Below, piece by piece: positions 1 to 13,000 of a DNA stretch of 26,128 nt (position 1 is the first letter of the stretch; each line of letters opens with the position of its first letter). The stretch spans positions 1-26,128 of the forward strand of contig CADCQO010000085.1 of NCBI GenBank assembly GCA_902803585.1, written 5' to 3'. Under the pieces are notes generated by a model. That model saw nothing but the letters and a program-made list of their open reading frames with translations, was not told where the DNA came from and did no database searches. Source of the DNA: an uncultured Ruminococcus sp. (lineage in GTDB: Bacteria; Bacillota; Clostridia; Oscillospirales; Acutalibacteraceae). A program made the translations under genes and the position numbers.

Positions 1-3000
1 TACGCTGTAGGTATATTCCGTGTTGGTATAGCTGTATTGAGGATAAGTACCAAAATCAACATTCCATCCGGTGGCTGTTGCCGTTTCTACTTTGTCAGTC
101 CAGACATTATAAGTATCAGCATTTCTCGTCAGGGTAAAGTCAATGGAATCGTGACGGGCATAATCACGGTTGTTTTCATCGTCCCATACCTTCTGTGCGG
201 TGAAGCTGGCAACGGGCAGGGTATTGAGGATATTGAACTGAAGGCTGCCATCAGCATTCTTTTCCAGTTTACAGGTTCCTTCATATCCATAACGTCTGCT
301 TGCCGCCGTAAATGTATTAGGCATTGTTTCGGTCGCTGTATCGGTAACAGGATCCCCTTGATTATGATAAGCACCGGAAAGCTGTCCGGACTCGCCGGTT
401 TCGGCATTGGCTTCTGTAGGAGAAGCAGACTCGGTGACGGTGTAGATGATTTCCGTACCGTCTGCATCGTACCGCGGAAGTTTGGTGAACTTTACACCGC
501 TGCCGTCGTTTGCAGCACTGCCGATAACCTTCGCATACGATGCGGGCAAGGTAAAGTTGCTGCTGTTAATAAGCGTCACCTGTACATTATAATGCGATAC
601 ATCGCTGCCGGAGTAGCCGTTGTCGTTCCACTTCTTTGCTACGATAACATCGATGGTCTGCATGGTATTGGTAACACCCAGTGTCGTTAAGTCAACGGCT
701 TTGTTGTATGTTGTGGTGTAACCTTTGACTTCCTCCTCATCTACTTTGAAATAGTACGGTTGGTTGTCTACGTTGTACTTGAGCAGATTCTGGAAGGTGT
801 AACGCCAGGTGTTTGTTCCAGTAGAAGCAGAATTTGTGACGGTAACTTCTTCTACCTTCACCCATCCTTTGGATTCATCGGCATCCACACCTGCATCATG
901 AGCCAGATCGGATTTTGTGGTACGATACAGTGTCAGTTTAATGCTTGACGGTCTGATATTGAACAGGTTATTCTGGTCATCCCATGTCTTTGTCACTGTT
1001 ACTTGCGTAATGGGCAGAGTATTGGTAATTGCAACTGTTTTGTCACTGGGGGTTTGACCGTTTAGCAGCTGCACCGAAGCCGAAGGGTTAAATGACTTTT
1101 CATAACCATATTTCTTTTCCGTTTCAGCAATTGTCCAGTTGATAGGCTGATTTGCGGTATCATAAACTGGCAGATCAACAAATTCAACGGGGTCGCCGTC
1201 CTTTGTAATTGTCTTGTTGTTTTCATCATAGCGGACATTTTTTGGCTGAGCCTGACCATCCGTCAGTACATAGTTATTGTTTTCCTTTTCGTAACCACTG
1301 TACACAGCGGACAAGTTTGGCGTTACATCATAATGCAGGGCGTTGTCCTCAGCATCCTTGCACTTCTTTTCATCGCCTGTACCTGTGCAGTTTGATGTAT
1401 CATCCCATGCTTTGGAAACCGTAATTTTCTTGACGATCAGCTGGTTTTCGACAGTAAGCTGTTCGGAAAGTGAAGCGATACCAACAGTCGTTTCATCATC
1501 CTTATCTACTTCTGTCAGATCAAGATACTGTTTGTCGTATTCCGGCGCATCGTACGCATTGATCTGATCTTCCTCAATCATGAACAGATACGGCATATTG
1601 TCATAGTCGTATTTCAGAATCTTCTGATAGGTATAGGTGTAGGTATTACCCGAACGGGACGGGAAAACATTCTCCTTTTTCTGGTAGTATTCATTTGATA
1701 AATCCAGTTCCGTCCATGTTTTTTCGCCAAGAGCCTCAGAACCAAGATCTTCACCCGCAGTAAGCTCATCATCTGTAACAGCAGCCGTTTTCAGGTGCAG
1801 ACTTGACGCAATATCATACGGACGGAGATTGAACTTGTCGGACTGGTCGTCCCAAGTCTTGACTACATCCACTGCTGTCAACGGAAGCGTATTCAGGATA
1901 TTGTAATGAGAAGAAGCAACAGACGGGGACGCATCATTGTCTGCTTTCGCACCAGTACTGGTACTGTTGGCAGGCTGTGTCTTTTTTACATACGCCCTTG
2001 CGCTGCCCTGATAACGGTAGTGACGAGCATATGTTTCCGTATTTTCAGCACAGGAGAAGTAAGAACCTGCCTGATCTTCCTCTTCCTTGACCACACTGCC
2101 ATTCGGGGTATAATGCGTTTCAGCAGTGGTATACAGGTGATAGATCTGATCATCATGGATTGCCCGCACTTTTTCTGTGTCTGCATCCAGAGTATCTTTA
2201 TTTACCAAAGGCATTTCCGATACAAAATACTGAACAGGAGTCCCACTGGCATCATACAGAGGCATATTCTCGAAGATAATGCCGTTGCCGGTAACAGGAT
2301 TTTCATAATCATACTGCTGATGTCCATCCTTCAGAACGGGTCCATTCTCGTCCTTCACCACTTTTCCTTCCTGTACCGTAATAATTTTGGAAACTTCAAT
2401 GCCTAACAATACTTTATAGTACAGATAGGTCGGCGGTGTAACGCCTTTCGGCAGAGAAGTTTGTCCATGAAGCGTAACAGTATTTTCATTTTCTGTCGAG
2501 GTACAAATAAAGGGAGCGGCATTATCGCCCGTCAGTTCATTGCCGTTTTCGTCACATGGAACAAGACGGTAGGAATACTGATAGGTATAAAGCGTGTCAT
2601 CGGTATTTTTTATGGGCAGATCACGGATCTCAAAATCAACCATATCTATCAGCGGAGTATCTGCGGTCAACCTATTGCTGACAGTCTGGAAAGTTCCTCC
2701 GTCAACGGAACGCTGCAACGAGAAAGTAAAGGAATCCTCATTGCTGATGTCTGCCACCTTTTCTACAAGTACATCTACCTGTCCGTCTTCCTCAGAAGGA
2801 CGCACCGTAACAGAAGCATCTGAGTCAGTAACGGCATAGGTATAAAGACGACTTTCGTCATCTGCCTTATCCATTCCCGTTATCAGTACGGTAAAGACTT
2901 TCTGTGTATCGCTGAGGGGGTAGGCTCGCGTTGCTGCAAAGGTAAAGCAACCGTTATCGTCAGATGGAATCTGCAAGAGCTCAATACCGCTGCTGACGGT

Positions 3001-6000
3001 ATAATGCTCACTGTACGGAATCCGGATAATGTTCTTTTCGCCGCTGACATAAGACTTCGGCGTATAGTTCGGGGTTTCCCCTTCCGGATGTCGGGTAACA
3101 GCCGTTACCTTGGCGGTGGTACTGTCAATTGTCTTCAGACTTGCCGTAATGGGATAGTGCATCGTCCGAGTCTTGCTCTCCGGATAACCGTTATCCTCCC
3201 AATCCAGCGCTACGCTGATATCCTGTACAGCAAGGGTATTGGTAATAGACACGCGGTGATCGGCAGCGGCTGTAAGGTCGTTGTCACCGATAGGCTGGTC
3301 ACTGACAAGGAATTTATATACTTTCAGCGGCTGACTGCCTGTCATGACATGATAGACCGTCTGATTGGAAGCCTTTATCTTGAAGCGGAAAACATCTGGT
3401 GTTGCCGTGACGGTCTCTTTCCACGTCAGGACACCGGTTTCCTCGCCTTCTTCAGGGGTCATTGTTACTGTCTGAGAGGTAAGCACATCACCATTTTCTC
3501 CATAGGTTTTGACGATGTAGTTTCCTGCTGGCAATCCGGGAACTTTAACTGTCAGTTGGTCACCGCGGGCATAATATTCGGAAATCACCAGCATACCGTC
3601 CGGCGCAGCAGTAAACTTTTCACTGCCAACCATAGCCATCAGGCGATTGCTGCCTTCATTAACAGAAGTAACCGGTGTGGTTTCGTTTTCCTTGAAGATA
3701 CGATAATATACATTGCTGAAGGCTTTGGAAATGGTAAGCGAGGTTGTGCCGTCTGTTGTTGAAGGAGTCAGGGTCAGTGTATTTGGGGCAACTGGCAAAC
3801 CGTTCTTATCATATTCTTCGAGAGAATAGCTGTTTTGAGGCAGACCGTTAATCTTGACAGAAAACTCCATGTACTTTTCTTCTGCTGTGACAACACCATT
3901 GCCGGAAGGTATCAATGCTGTACCATTCATGGTAGGACGATCAGCTTCAGCGAATGTTGTCACCGGAACAGCCGGAGCGCTTTCTCCTGCCTTCTGCATT
4001 ACCCTGAATAACAATGTCGGAGACATGGTTTTAACGGTCAATGTTACCTTATCATCGCCGCTGTCAACAGAGGTAAAGGTAACAGTTGATATACTGACTG
4101 CTGTGGTATCCGAACTGCTTGCACATTCTTCGATAGAGTAGATATACTTATGTGCTTCGTCATGTTGTGAACCGAAATACTTCGGCAGATTGGGCACTGT
4201 TACCATGATATTATGGCGGCGTACACTGGATTTGGGTACACTGATGATACCCTCCTCATTGACCGGATACTGTAACGTATTGACTTCTGCCGCAATGCAC
4301 TTTTCATAGACAATCTGTGTCAGAGGCCCTGCCTCATTGCCGTCAGATGCGGCGGCAGCAAGATTCTGAATGTATACAGATGTGCCCGCCGGCAGTGTAA
4401 ATGTACTGTTGTCATCGGATTCGTAAATCTGCTCAGCATTGACTGCATCAACGGCTGTTATGCTGACATCTTCAAATGTCTTGCCGTCCTCTGAACGCCT
4501 TACTTTGAGGGTGTATGGACTTTCTCCACCCGGTACAGACACCAGCAGTTTCACTTTGCCGTCAACGGCGGTGCTTGCAACAGCGGTAACGCCATCGATG
4601 CTGTGGTTATCGGAATCCGTTACAATGTAAGTATAGCTCTTGCCTTGGACACGGCGGAAAAGCTGATATTTTACATCGGGGCTTTCGGAACCAAGCGGCT
4701 TATTAAAGGTCAGTTTCACACAGCCTGTATGTTCGCTGTCATCTGTCTGGCTCAGTGTCAGACTGCTGTTTGCAACAGATGTTCCGTCTGACTTACACTC
4801 CTGTACAGAATAGATGTAAAGGCGCTCTGCTGATTTTTCTTTGGGAAGTCCTGCAATGCTAAAAGACTGAATCTCTGTACTGCTGCCGGTACCGGTATAG
4901 ATTTGGGGTACCGCAAACAGACCGGTATCATCAGCCTGATAGGTTATACCGTTAATCTTCAGTGTCAGACGGCTGCCGTCTTCGTTCTTAATGACAGTCC
5001 GTGACTCTGCCTTCGGGTCAATTTTGCGCTGAATCCGGAAAAAGAGTTTCGGCAGTTCATTGGTCACCAGAACGGTGGTTTTGCCGCCGGAATTATCACG
5101 GAAAGCGCTTTCCTGTGTTGTTACAGTACCGCCGGAAGAGGTTCCGTATTCCTTGACGTAATAGCGGTACGGGTTGCCGAAGATATCCGTTGACTGGAGA
5201 TCAGGAATTTCAAAAGACTGTACACCATTGAGCGAGTAGCTTTTGGGTACGGTGAAAACACCCGCATCATTGGAAATATCGTAACCCTCCAGACGGAAGG
5301 AAAGATTTTCCGTTTCTGACGAAGATGGTGTGATCTCGATCGTCAGACTGACTTTATTATTCTGAGACGGATCGGAACGGGTCAAAGAGGATACAGTGCC
5401 ACCCTTTACATCAACAATTTCATAAGTGCGGTTGTCGGACAAGCCACTAACCGTGACGTGATATTTGCCGTCCTGAATAGCGGAACGTTCTGCAGTAAAG
5501 GTATCCGCAGCGCTGTTATACAATACGCCGCCGGCAAGGGTAATGCTTTCTCCTGTCACACCGGTAAAGGACTGGCCGTACTGCATCAGAACCAGTTCAT
5601 CTGACCGCATAGTGTCATCTTTATCCGGACACAGATAGAGTGTTGCTGCGGTGGTGTCGTCTTCACCGAAGGACTCCTTGATGTAGTAGGTAACTTGTGC
5701 GGATTGTCCGCCCCATACATTATCGGCCAGACCGTTGACATAATCCGGCAGGTTCTTGAATGTAACCTTCCAGCGGTTTTTGTCACTGCCGTCCTGTCGG
5801 GAAGCATCGAGGATTCTGGTGAAATATTCACCTGCTCTTTGTCCTGTCAGTGTCGGATCCTCTGACAGCATGGCCTGATAAACCGCAGACTGCTTTTCAT
5901 TTTCCTGTTCCTGCGGATCATAAACACGACCGTTGAAGTACATCTGCTTGCCGTTTTCATCCAGTACCGGCTCAAAAGTAACGATTTCCTTACCGTCATC

Positions 6001-7011
6001 GTTAGTGGTAGATTTGCGCTCATACAGCGCATAAAGACACCACAGTTCATACTTGACACTGAACGGGCGCAGACCATAGAAGTGGCTCTGGTCATCCCAC
6101 ACCTTATAAGCGGTGATATCGCGTTTTTCGGGCAAATAGGTATTGGTGAAAGTGTAGACCTTCGTATTTTCCTGTTCCTCATCGACATCAGCCACAGTGT
6201 AATATTCTACTGTGGACTCTTCGATATAGTAATCAAACTGACCGCCATCGGGCGACTTGGCAGCGCACTGTTTCCATTCTGCTGTCCAGTTATCCAGTGC
6301 CGTTACAGTCTTGGGTGACGCAAAGCTTTCATCGACATTAGTGACACCGTTGAGGGTCTTGGTTCTTTTCAGCGTATAGGTAATAGAATCCGGACGCCTG
6401 CCGTAGAGGTTATTTTCGTCGTCCCAGATTTTTTCTGCCTTGAAATTGCTGAAGGATACGGTATCTATACTGATTTCATTCAGAATGATACATTCGCCGT
6501 AAGGTTCACGGGTATAAGGGGACTGCTGCGGCGGTTCACCGGTATGTACCACGCCCTCATCGTCCGTATATTCAACCTGTTTCTCCTCGTCGTAGTCAAC
6601 GTAGTAGTTGGCAGTACCGCGCCGGATCGTTCTGACATAGGAATACTCATCGTCATCTATATTGGTACCGGGAACGAAGGAAAGATAGGTCTGATCTTCT
6701 TTGACCTCATTCATACCGATCTTGGCTTCTGTGATCCGGTAACTGTATTCCAGACCATTTTCATCACAGAGCGGCAAAGAATCAAAGCAGTAATGTATCT
6801 TTTCTTTCGGTACTTTCCACTCGTAAACAGGCTGGCTGGATGCCGGGATATTCACACGGGTAAAGGTCTTGGTGCCTGCTGTATCATTAAACGTAACCGC
6901 ACTGAGAACAATATTCCGCAAATCAACCCTTTGCCAGTCGGAAGCACTGGTTTTGTGCCAAAGAACCAGTGTGTAGTCCTCACGGAGCTGAGATGTATCA
7001 TTGGCGTCATT
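1..7011 (-). CDS. Giant CnaB-repeat surface protein, third (C-terminal side) fragment, open at left edge
   Basis: This minus-strand frame is open for 2,337 codons from just after the TGA at 7012-7014 to base 1, so neither the C-terminus nor any sortase signal is in view. It is in the same frame as the 7012-18558 reading frame and continues its protein. CnaB-like modules are marked by tryptophan codons at 6424, 6097, 3199, 1852, 1405, 982, 628 and 184 (contexts such as VTVTKTWDDQ, VDVVKTWDDQ, ITAYKVWDDQ). The module at 982 also shows the Lys (TKTW), Glu (VDEEE) and Asn (VTNTM) expected for an intramolecular isopeptide bond. About 1,852-6,097 is filled mainly by the second repeat type (for example FRIQRKIDP at 5020-5040). 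Role inferred: extracellular stalk or adhesin segment. If translated independently, the first in-frame ATG is at 6712-6714 and has no signal peptide. Coding is certain; a separate functional protein is unlikely. Confidence 0.85.
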
Positions 7012-7014
7012 TCA
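7012..7014 (-). other. In-frame TGA replacing the conserved module Trp
   Basis: The frame reads QEVHKY-TGA-NDANDTSQLR. Replacing the stop with Trp gives VHKYWNDAND, matching the V-x-K-x-W start seen in the sibling modules (VTKTW, VAKKW, VDKNW). One G-to-A change turns TGG into TGA. Reading continues in the same frame for 2,337 codons beyond it. Confidence 0.9.
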
Positions 7015-10000
7015 GTACTTGTGCACCTCCTGTTTGGTTTTTTGCAGTTTGTTGGTCAGACCCTGATGCAGGTCGGCATAGGTATAAGTTCGCTTATCCA
7101 GAACAAAGGGCTTGTCAGGTTCATAGAGATAGCTGGCTGTATACGGGTTATTGTAGCTTTTCTCTACATTATAGCCGGTATCGGTATATTCCTTGAGATA
7201 GTAGGTATAAGGTTTCCAGACATCTATACCTTGTTCACTGTCACTTATCAGCTCACCTTTCTCATTCACATGAACCAAACGTCCGGCTGCCAGCGGAATG
7301 GTAATGCCTGTCAGCCAATCCGGCAGAGGCAGTTCAACGTCTTTTGTCGTTCCTGATACGGTATCACTGCTGACAGCTTCGGAGAATGTCTTGACAGTTT
7401 CCTCATTCGTTTCGCCTTCATAGCGGCGGTACAGCCCGAAATAGACTGTATCGGGACGCAGATGATAGAATTTGGCGGATTTGTCCCATGACTTTTCATA
7501 ACTGAAAGTAACAGTACGATGCTGGGGAGCGGTGTCTTGAATCGACACACTGCCAGTCAGCGGCAAATTGGTATTATGTGTCTTGCCGGTCGCCTTACAT
7601 CTTTCAACGGTATAATCATACTGGGTGTCCCAGTCACTTCCATCAGAACGCTTGATGCCGTAGGGCAGTCCCTCAACCTCACAACGCAGGCTGTCACAGT
7701 AGACTGGTATCGGAATAACAATAACGCCTTCCGCCGGAATCGTATTGATCTCATCACTGGCGTAATACTCACCGATCAGGGTGTTTTTGTCATTGTTCCA
7801 GATAGTAACTTTGAGAGCATCGCCGTTGATATCTCTTTTGACGATAGGTCTGCCGTTAATCGAAGTATTCACGATCTTGATATTCAGATACTTACGGGGA
7901 TCTTCATTTGCCTGATGATAACTGCTTGTATCAAGAATGAAAGTCATCTTTTTAGAAGTGTACAGGTCATTATTTGAGATTTCTTTCTGACCGAATGTGA
8001 GTGAAGAATGATCGTCCAGACCGTATTGATCGCACTCCGCAACGGTATAGTAGTATTTCTCCCACAGACCATTGAAATGCTCTGAGGGTTCAGTTTCCTG
8101 ACCGTATTTGTCATTGGTCTTCTGACTGACACCGTAATCCAGATGTTCGGCAAGGGACAGGAAGTTGCTGACTTCTGTCGGAATCTTTACAATGCCGTTT
8201 TCATCAGATACAAAATAACGTATTGCCGTCAGAGGTTGTGATGATGACGGACTGACAGTAAAGGTAAAGTCCGTCGGCGTATCAGTGAAAGTTTTGGTTA
8301 CCAACAGATCAACCTTGTTATTGCCGGCAGGCCGACGAACAGCTGTACCGTCCGTCACTGTATAGGTGTTAGCAGCATCCAATCCCTGCACCAGCACGGA
8401 AATTTTTTTGTCAAAAGCAAAGTTGGCAGGAATATTGAAAGTGCCGTTAGCAGAAGTGACTGTTTTACCGGCAGTGGTATCCTCATAACCGATAGGATTA
8501 TCGTAGTGGTCACGGGTAACAGGTTCTGTATTGATATTCTTCGGGAAATATTCCAGACGCAGCTGTGTACCGTTCTTGTCCTTTGTCACGACTTCTTCAT
8601 AATACTTGCTGACTGTGATATTGCTCACATCAGTGACGGAAAGATAGGTATAATTGTTCTGGTCATCTTCAGCCTGTTTCATGATGCCGAAAGCAAGCTC
8701 CGGCGCATTGCTTTTGATGACAAAGATAACCTCCTGATCGGGGCCGGTAACGGTTACAGGGTCGGAAAGGTCGATTTTCGCCAGATTGTCGAGCTTGTAA
8801 GTGCCGGCTGGCAGACCCTTTAATTTAATGGAGTAAACCTCACCGTACTTGTCCTCTGTTTCGGAAAGAACGTACTTTGCAACATTGTACAAGTCTTCGG
8901 TTTCCACATTGGAAGCGGTTTCCACCGTATAGGTAATGAGGGGTTCGGTTTCCTTAAAGTATGTTTCAGCTGTCAGGTTGGTAACATCGTCATAGATCGG
9001 TATCGGATTGCCATTTCCGTCCAGTACCTGTTCCCCTTCGCCGTCTAACTGATATTCGCCTGAGAAGCGCTGGAGCTTGAAAATAAGCGGGGTATCATAT
9101 GTAAGAGGCTGATCGTCTGAACCGGTTGGTACAAAGATGATATCCTTAGTTTCCTCGCCGGTCGGAATATGCTGCAGGGTATTCATTTCATTGCTGGACG
9201 CATCGACGATCCGGTATATATAGTTGATACCATCGTGGGCTGTCGGTACATTTCTGAAACGGAGCGAATAGGTTCCGTTCATTGCGGCAGAAATCGGAAT
9301 TTCATACTCCTTCTGCGTATTTGGTGTAAAGGTCTGATAGGCATAGGAAGCAATCCGTCTTTTCAGTTGGAATTTTGCTGTATTGTCAGCACCGGAAAGA
9401 TTCACTTCAAGAGTACCGCTGCTGTCCGCTTCTGGATCGGTAACAGCAGACTGGGGTTCAAGGAAATAAACAAACGGGTACTTATTCCCGCTGTTCTCAT
9501 AATACTGCGGTAAATTCTGGAAAAGAGCAGTCTGTGAAAAATCAATTTCCGGATTTGCGCTGGCAAGTTTGAAGAAACCATCTTTATCCGGCAGCAGACT
9601 TCCTTTGGTGCGGCGCAGAGTCCGGATATAGATGTAATCGGGACGGGAATTGCTGTTGCCGTCATTCCACTGTTTTTCAAAGGTCAGCTTACTGTTGACA
9701 TACTCCTTGTGGTTTTTAATATACAGACCGACAAAGTTATCATTAGCTGTTCCGTTCAGATTGGTCTGAAAATCATGTGTGGTATCAGTAGTTTCGCCAT
9801 GCTGGCCGGTAACAAGAATATATCCCTGATCACTCTGCGTATAGCCGAGCTGTTTCAGCGTGGCACTTGTTTTGACCTGATAATACTGGTAGGAATGTTC
9901 CAGATCCTCCGACACAGTGAACAGAATATTATGCAGCGGAAGGTCACCGTTATAATAGTAACGGGGCAGCAGAACGGTTCTTTCCCATTTTTCATCATTC

Positions 10001-13000
10001 TGCAGCAGTTTGATCACTTTCGGCTTGTCGTCGGTGCTGAGAATCGTTTCGTGCAGAGTCAGATCCAGCTTTTCAGGACGCAGACCATCAGCGTTGTTGC
10101 CATCGTCCCAGAGCTTTTTGAGGGTAACTTCCTTGCCGAGGAAAATATTCCGCACATAGGCTTCACTGCCCCAGACAGCAGGGCACGACTGCGGACGATT
10201 GCCTTCAAAATACTTGGAATGACCATCAACGGTGACTTTCAGCCGGGTATTATCTTCTTCTACAGGGATTATCTGTGCATCTGTACCGCCGGTAACATCG
10301 GTTACTCTGTAAATACGGTTTTCGTTCGGAAGACCAGTAATCGTCAGGGTGTATTGGTATTGATTGTTACTCATAGCGGTCTTTAATACGGTAATAGTAC
10401 CAGCAGAATAAGTACCGCTGACACCTCCGTCGGACGTAACTACAATGGATGATCCTCCATTCAGGTTGGTATAGTGTGCACCGTTATCAGTCGAATATTG
10501 CAGCTTGAAGGAAAGATCATCGGTACTGAGTGCCATAGAAGCGTGGCCTGCCGGCAGATAACGATAATTGTTGCCTTGACTATCGTCCGGATTCGGATAA
10601 TAGATTTTTACATACTCGCCTACGCTGTCTTCATGTTCAATTACGCGGTAATAGTAAGGTGCGCCGCTTCTGTTTGTTCTCGGCAAATTATGGAAGTCAT
10701 AAAAATACGGTCCCTGTTTGCCGTCATCTTCATAACGGCTGAATTTATCCGTAATATCCGAATACAGGTTATTACCGTCTGTATGGGCGGTGATGGATAT
10801 ATCAGAAGCACTTTGCTGAACCTTCAGATTGATATAATTCTCCCATGAAGTGATATTGTCGGGCGTTGTCGTCCTTTGCACGGTATAGCGCAGACGGCTG
10901 ATAAAGTCGCTTTCCCGGAAATACAGCGGATAGTCCTCAACAGGAATATCCTCATATTGGGTATTGCCTTCCTTATCCTTATATTCTGCGCCGAAAATCT
11001 TATTCAAACGGAAGGTGAAAATCTTGAGGTTGTTATCCAGACCCATGTTAACCATACCGCCCACAACCTTCTGACCATTGACAGGGGCTTGAGCAGAGAT
11101 GGGGGTATTACTGTCTGTGTTAACAATCTGGTACTCATATTCACCCTTCGCACACTTCTGCGGAAGATTGTTAAGTTGTACGGAGTAGGTACCATTTTCC
11201 GCAAAATCAGCAGGTACAGTAAAGACACCGTTCGTATGGCTGAACGTATGCACATACTCAGAAGCATACACTGCCGCAGGCAAATTTTCTGTGACATCTG
11301 TGAAATCGCCTGTATCGCCTGCCCTGCGCTGTACAGAGAAGGTAAACGGCGCTGTACTGTCAGCGCTAACCGTCTGCGTAACCAGCATATTGATCTGGTT
11401 ATTCTTGGAAGATGCCAGATATCTTCCCTCCGTTGACTGATATTCGTAGCCAGACGCAAGACCACTAATCACAACTGTAAACTTCTTGGAGTCTGTTCCG
11501 TCAGGCTGGGTAAACGCTTCAGGAATGGAATACTGACCATTAACGGGTGTAAAGGTGTGCGTCTGAGCCTTATCAGCTGCAGTGATGTCTTCAGATACAA
11601 GTACATCTTCCGTTACATCGGTGTATGGCTGTTCCTGTTCTCCCTCTGCCGCCTTTATCCTGCGCTGCAGTTTGAAATGAAGAGGCTGAGAATTCGTCTG
11701 TGTCTGTGTAAAGGCAATGGAACGGTCATGGATCAATTCAATCAAATACGATTTCTTTTTTTGTGCCGGTTCAAAAGCATTATTTTGACTTTCGTCTTCC
11801 TCTATCATATAGGTGTAGAGCATACCGTCCTTGCCGTAAATTGCCAATCCCTCGATAGTCACCTGTTTGGTGGCTTTATCGACTTTGATTTTGACGCTGA
11901 TCTTACGATAATTGGTATATGTAGCCGTTAAGACCGCCTGATAATACACGATATCGCTGTCAATAGCAGTTGGGTTGCCGTCAGCACCTATTCCATGAAA
12001 TGCTTCGGCTTGAATAGTAAAATCGCTGGAAGTAAGCAGGTTATCAACAGTTGGTGTACCGCCATCGCTGTTGATTGTACCCGTATTGATATGGAAAAGG
12101 GTCTGTTCATGAATAAACTTGGTTTTGCGTTTCAGCGTAAAGCCATAGTTGTTGATATCCTTGAATTCTTTGGTATTCAGCGGATTCTGGGTATTTTTAT
12201 CATAACGCTCCCAATTCTTATCAACGGTAATGGTATTCCTGAAGTTTTCCTCCTGAGGAGAATAGTCATTCGTTACATCTACGGTTTTATAGATCGGAAT
12301 GTCAGGATTTGAAAAATCTGCATCTTCTGCTTCTGTAATCGTACAGGTGAAGCCAAGACCTGCTAACTTTACATCATCTGTCAGTACCATCTTATCATCT
12401 GACGTAATACTGGCATCATAGGTATAGGTCATGACTTCCGGTACAGAAATGTTCTTTGAAATCTGATCGACTGTATACTTTTTGCGGAAAGATACTTTAC
12501 CCTGACCGTTGGCATCGATCAAATCCTCAGTAACGTAGTAGAAGAATTCTTCGCCTGTCGGAGAATACTTATAAAGGATATCTTTGTCATGTTCACCGAA
12601 AACATAGCTGACAGAATCCGTGTTAGTGGCACGAATGGTCTCCGTAAAGGTATTATATGTTTTCAGTTCATACGCACCCGTTACGGCATTTTTACCGACA
12701 TAGCACTGGTACAGGGTGAATTTGACCGTCGGGAATTTAGTAACGGCTTCCATATTTTGCCAGTGTTTCGTTACCTTGACCGCTACTCTTGCACCGCCGT
12801 TATATTCGTTGATGATCGTATCGTTGCTGATACGGTAGGTATAACCATTGATGGCACGTTCCTTGATGCTGTACTTGATGAGCGCACCGTTTTCGTCATA
12901 CTTATCAAGAATTGCTGTACCTTCACCGGTAAAGCCGTTGATATTATCGTTGAACTTTACATAGTCCGTATTGCCCTGATACTGTATCTCATTCTGCTCA

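Noticed and set aside
7012..7014. UGA reassigned to tryptophan genome-wide, or UGA as selenocysteine
   Set aside because: tyrA and aroB both end at TGA, with tyrA-aroB coupled by ATGA, so UGA is a stop here. Sibling modules have Trp (TGG) at this site, not Cys or Sec, and no SECIS-like hairpin is evident just downstream.
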